Source: Mobilitalea sp. (GTDB lineage Bacteria > Bacillota_A > Clostridia > Lachnospirales > Lachnospiraceae). Taken from it: DNA of 6,158 nucleotides. Where the stretch lies: NCBI GenBank assembly GCA_029974875.1, contig JARKQP010000712.1, forward strand, positions 1 through 6,158, written 5' to 3'. Within the stretch, counting starts at the first letter, position 1. Each line of letters begins with the position of its first letter. Positions 5,817 to 6,158 of this stretch are shown in pieces. Made by a program: the position numbers and the translations under genes. A model generated the notes under the pieces. The model saw only the letters and a program-made list of their open reading frames with translations, made no database searches and was not told the DNA's origin.

Positions 5817-5842
5817 GGCTTCCACCTTGTGGGCGGTTGCTC
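5817..5842 (-). repeat. Shared 5'-end element, antisense-side copy
   Basis: Read on the minus strand from 5842 this is GAGCAACCG, CCCACAA, GGTGGAAGCC, matching the toxin-side copy at 5602-5626. The perfect ten-base cores (5617-5626 and 5817-5826) are exactly 200 bp apart and inverted. In a plus-strand transcript reaching this point the copy could base-pair with the toxin leader. Confidence 0.75.
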
Positions 5843-5851
5843 TTTTATATT

Positions 5852-5880
5852 ATTATATATCTTGTTTTTAGAAAATTCAA
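5852..5880 (-). promoter_or_regulatory. Promoter of the antisense RNA
   Basis: On the minus strand TTGAAT (5880-5875) is separated by 17 bp from a perfect TATAAT (5857-5852). Transcription would start near 5845, just before the shared GAGCA element. By consensus it is at least as good as the toxin promoter apart from the extended -10. Confidence 0.7.
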
Positions 5881-5978
5881 TAGATGTTCAATAATTTCAT
5901 CTTATTTAATACAATATAGAAAAATCATAACCATACACCATGTAGCATATCACATGCGGCATATAGCGAAAAATCTGA

Positions 5979-6007
5979 TTGACAAATAGAATTCTCTATG
6001 CTAACAT
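5979..6007 (+). promoter_or_regulatory. Promoter of the rplU operon
   Basis: A perfect TTGACA -35 (5979-5984) is followed by 17 bp and TAACAT (6002-6007, four of six consensus bases). The predicted start near 6014 coincides with the start of the leader. The 100 bp before it (about 5881-5978) are AT-rich, and I see no gene or clear signal in them. Confidence 0.65.
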
Positions 6008-6013
6008 AATTTA

Positions 6014-6091
6014 GTGTGCCGCACAACGAGGTTTAAGTACTGGGCAATCAGTCACCGCAGTTGGCGAGTAATGATAATAGGAGGTGCCAAG
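6014..6091 (+). promoter_or_regulatory. Probable L21 leader in the 5' UTR of rplU
   Basis: The region between the promoter and rplU shows a small TGTG/CACA hairpin (6015-6018/6022-6025), an ACTG/CAGT stem (6039-6042/6049-6052) and a TACT/AGTA alternative (6038-6041/6067-6070). Firmicute rplU genes commonly carry an L21 leader thought to let L21 repress its own operon. Placement and size fit that. I could not test the fold, so the family call rests mainly on context. Confidence 0.55.
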
Positions 6092-6158
6092 ATGTACGCA
6101 ATTATTGCAACTGGTGGAAAACAGTACAAGGTAGCGGAAGGCGATATCATTAAAGTTG
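6092..6158 (+). CDS. rplU: Ribosomal protein L21 (bL21), N-terminal part, runs off window
   Basis: The 22 visible codons begin MYAIIATGGKQYKVAEGD, the highly conserved N-terminus of bL21, a large-subunit protein that binds 23S rRNA. A consensus AGGAGG (6079-6084) lies seven bases before ATG 6092. The remaining four-fifths of the gene is outside the window. In Firmicutes rplU is normally followed by a cysteine protease gene (prp/ysxB) and rpmA, which cannot be seen here. Confidence 0.96.
   Translation, partial: MYAIIATGGKQYKVAEGDIIKV

Larger units (their letters stand above)
5754..5845 (-). ncRNA. Antisense antitoxin RNA, convergent with the toxin mRNA
   Basis: A minus-strand promoter at 5880-5852 and a minus-strand terminator at 5788-5754 define an RNA of about 90 nt. 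Read on its own strand it would fold as a small CCAC-AAG-GTGG hairpin (5832-5822), a TGTCC-TTAC-GGACA hairpin (5804-5791) and the strong terminator stem. No open frame with a ribosome binding site is visible. If the toxin mRNA continues past its stop, the two RNAs are perfectly complementary over the shared part. This tail-to-tail arrangement is that of txpA/RatA in Bacillus subtilis, where pairing triggers RNase III decay. The 5' and 3' ends are predictions. Confidence 0.72.

Noticed and set aside
5817..5846. Plus-strand terminator for the toxin mRNA (CCAC-CTT-GTGG then TCTTTT)
   Set aside because: The stem is only 4 bp and separated from the T-run by several bases. Termination here may need the long-range pairing, so it is not called on its own.

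Overview
The window looks like a chromosomal segment of a Gram-positive, moderately low-GC Clostridia, most likely Lachnospiraceae-like. The evidence is the gene order (split TIGR03960/TIGR03936 radical-SAM pair, RNase E/G, then ribosomal protein L21 with a leader), strong purine-rich Shine-Dalgarno sites and TTGACA/TATAAT-type promoters. This placement rests on family recognition, not a database search.

Layout. (1) Positions 3-299 hold the 3' end of an unrecognised one-TM membrane protein. (2) Positions 300-898 form a gene-free 600-bp stretch that is far from empty. It has ten tandem 29-30 bp repeats (331-627), a good sigma-A-type promoter whose -35 overlaps the last repeat (624-652), a hairpin-rich region ending in a clear intrinsic terminator (about 659-838), and a second hairpin (844-869) just before the next ribosome binding site. 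This reads as a candidate structured RNA or attenuating leader. (3) Positions 899-4926 carry three same-strand genes: a B12-binding-like radical SAM protein, its DUF2344/TIGR03936 partner (overlapping by 17 bp), and a short ribonuclease E/G. (4) Positions 4988-5458 encode a YbaK/EbsC-type Cys-tRNA(Pro) deacylase. (5) Positions 5522-5880 look like a compact type I toxin-antitoxin locus. A 31-residue holin-like membrane peptide has its own promoter and its Shine-Dalgarno locked in a hairpin. It faces a convergent antisense RNA of about 90 nt with its own promoter and terminator. (6) Positions 5979-6158 hold the rplU promoter, a probable L21 leader and the first 22 codons of rplU.

Working together: the radical-SAM pair, RNase G and L21 form a translation/RNA-processing neighbourhood seen widely in Firmicutes, and YbaK adds a tRNA proofreading activity. 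The toxin-antitoxin locus sits as an independent, inward-facing unit between YbaK and rplU. Its most unusual trait is that both RNAs start with nearly the same sequence of about 25 nt (an inverted repeat 200 bp apart). A long toxin transcript could therefore pair its own 5' and 3' ends. The repeat array with its adjoining RNA, and this toxin-antitoxin locus, are the two places most worth a second look.
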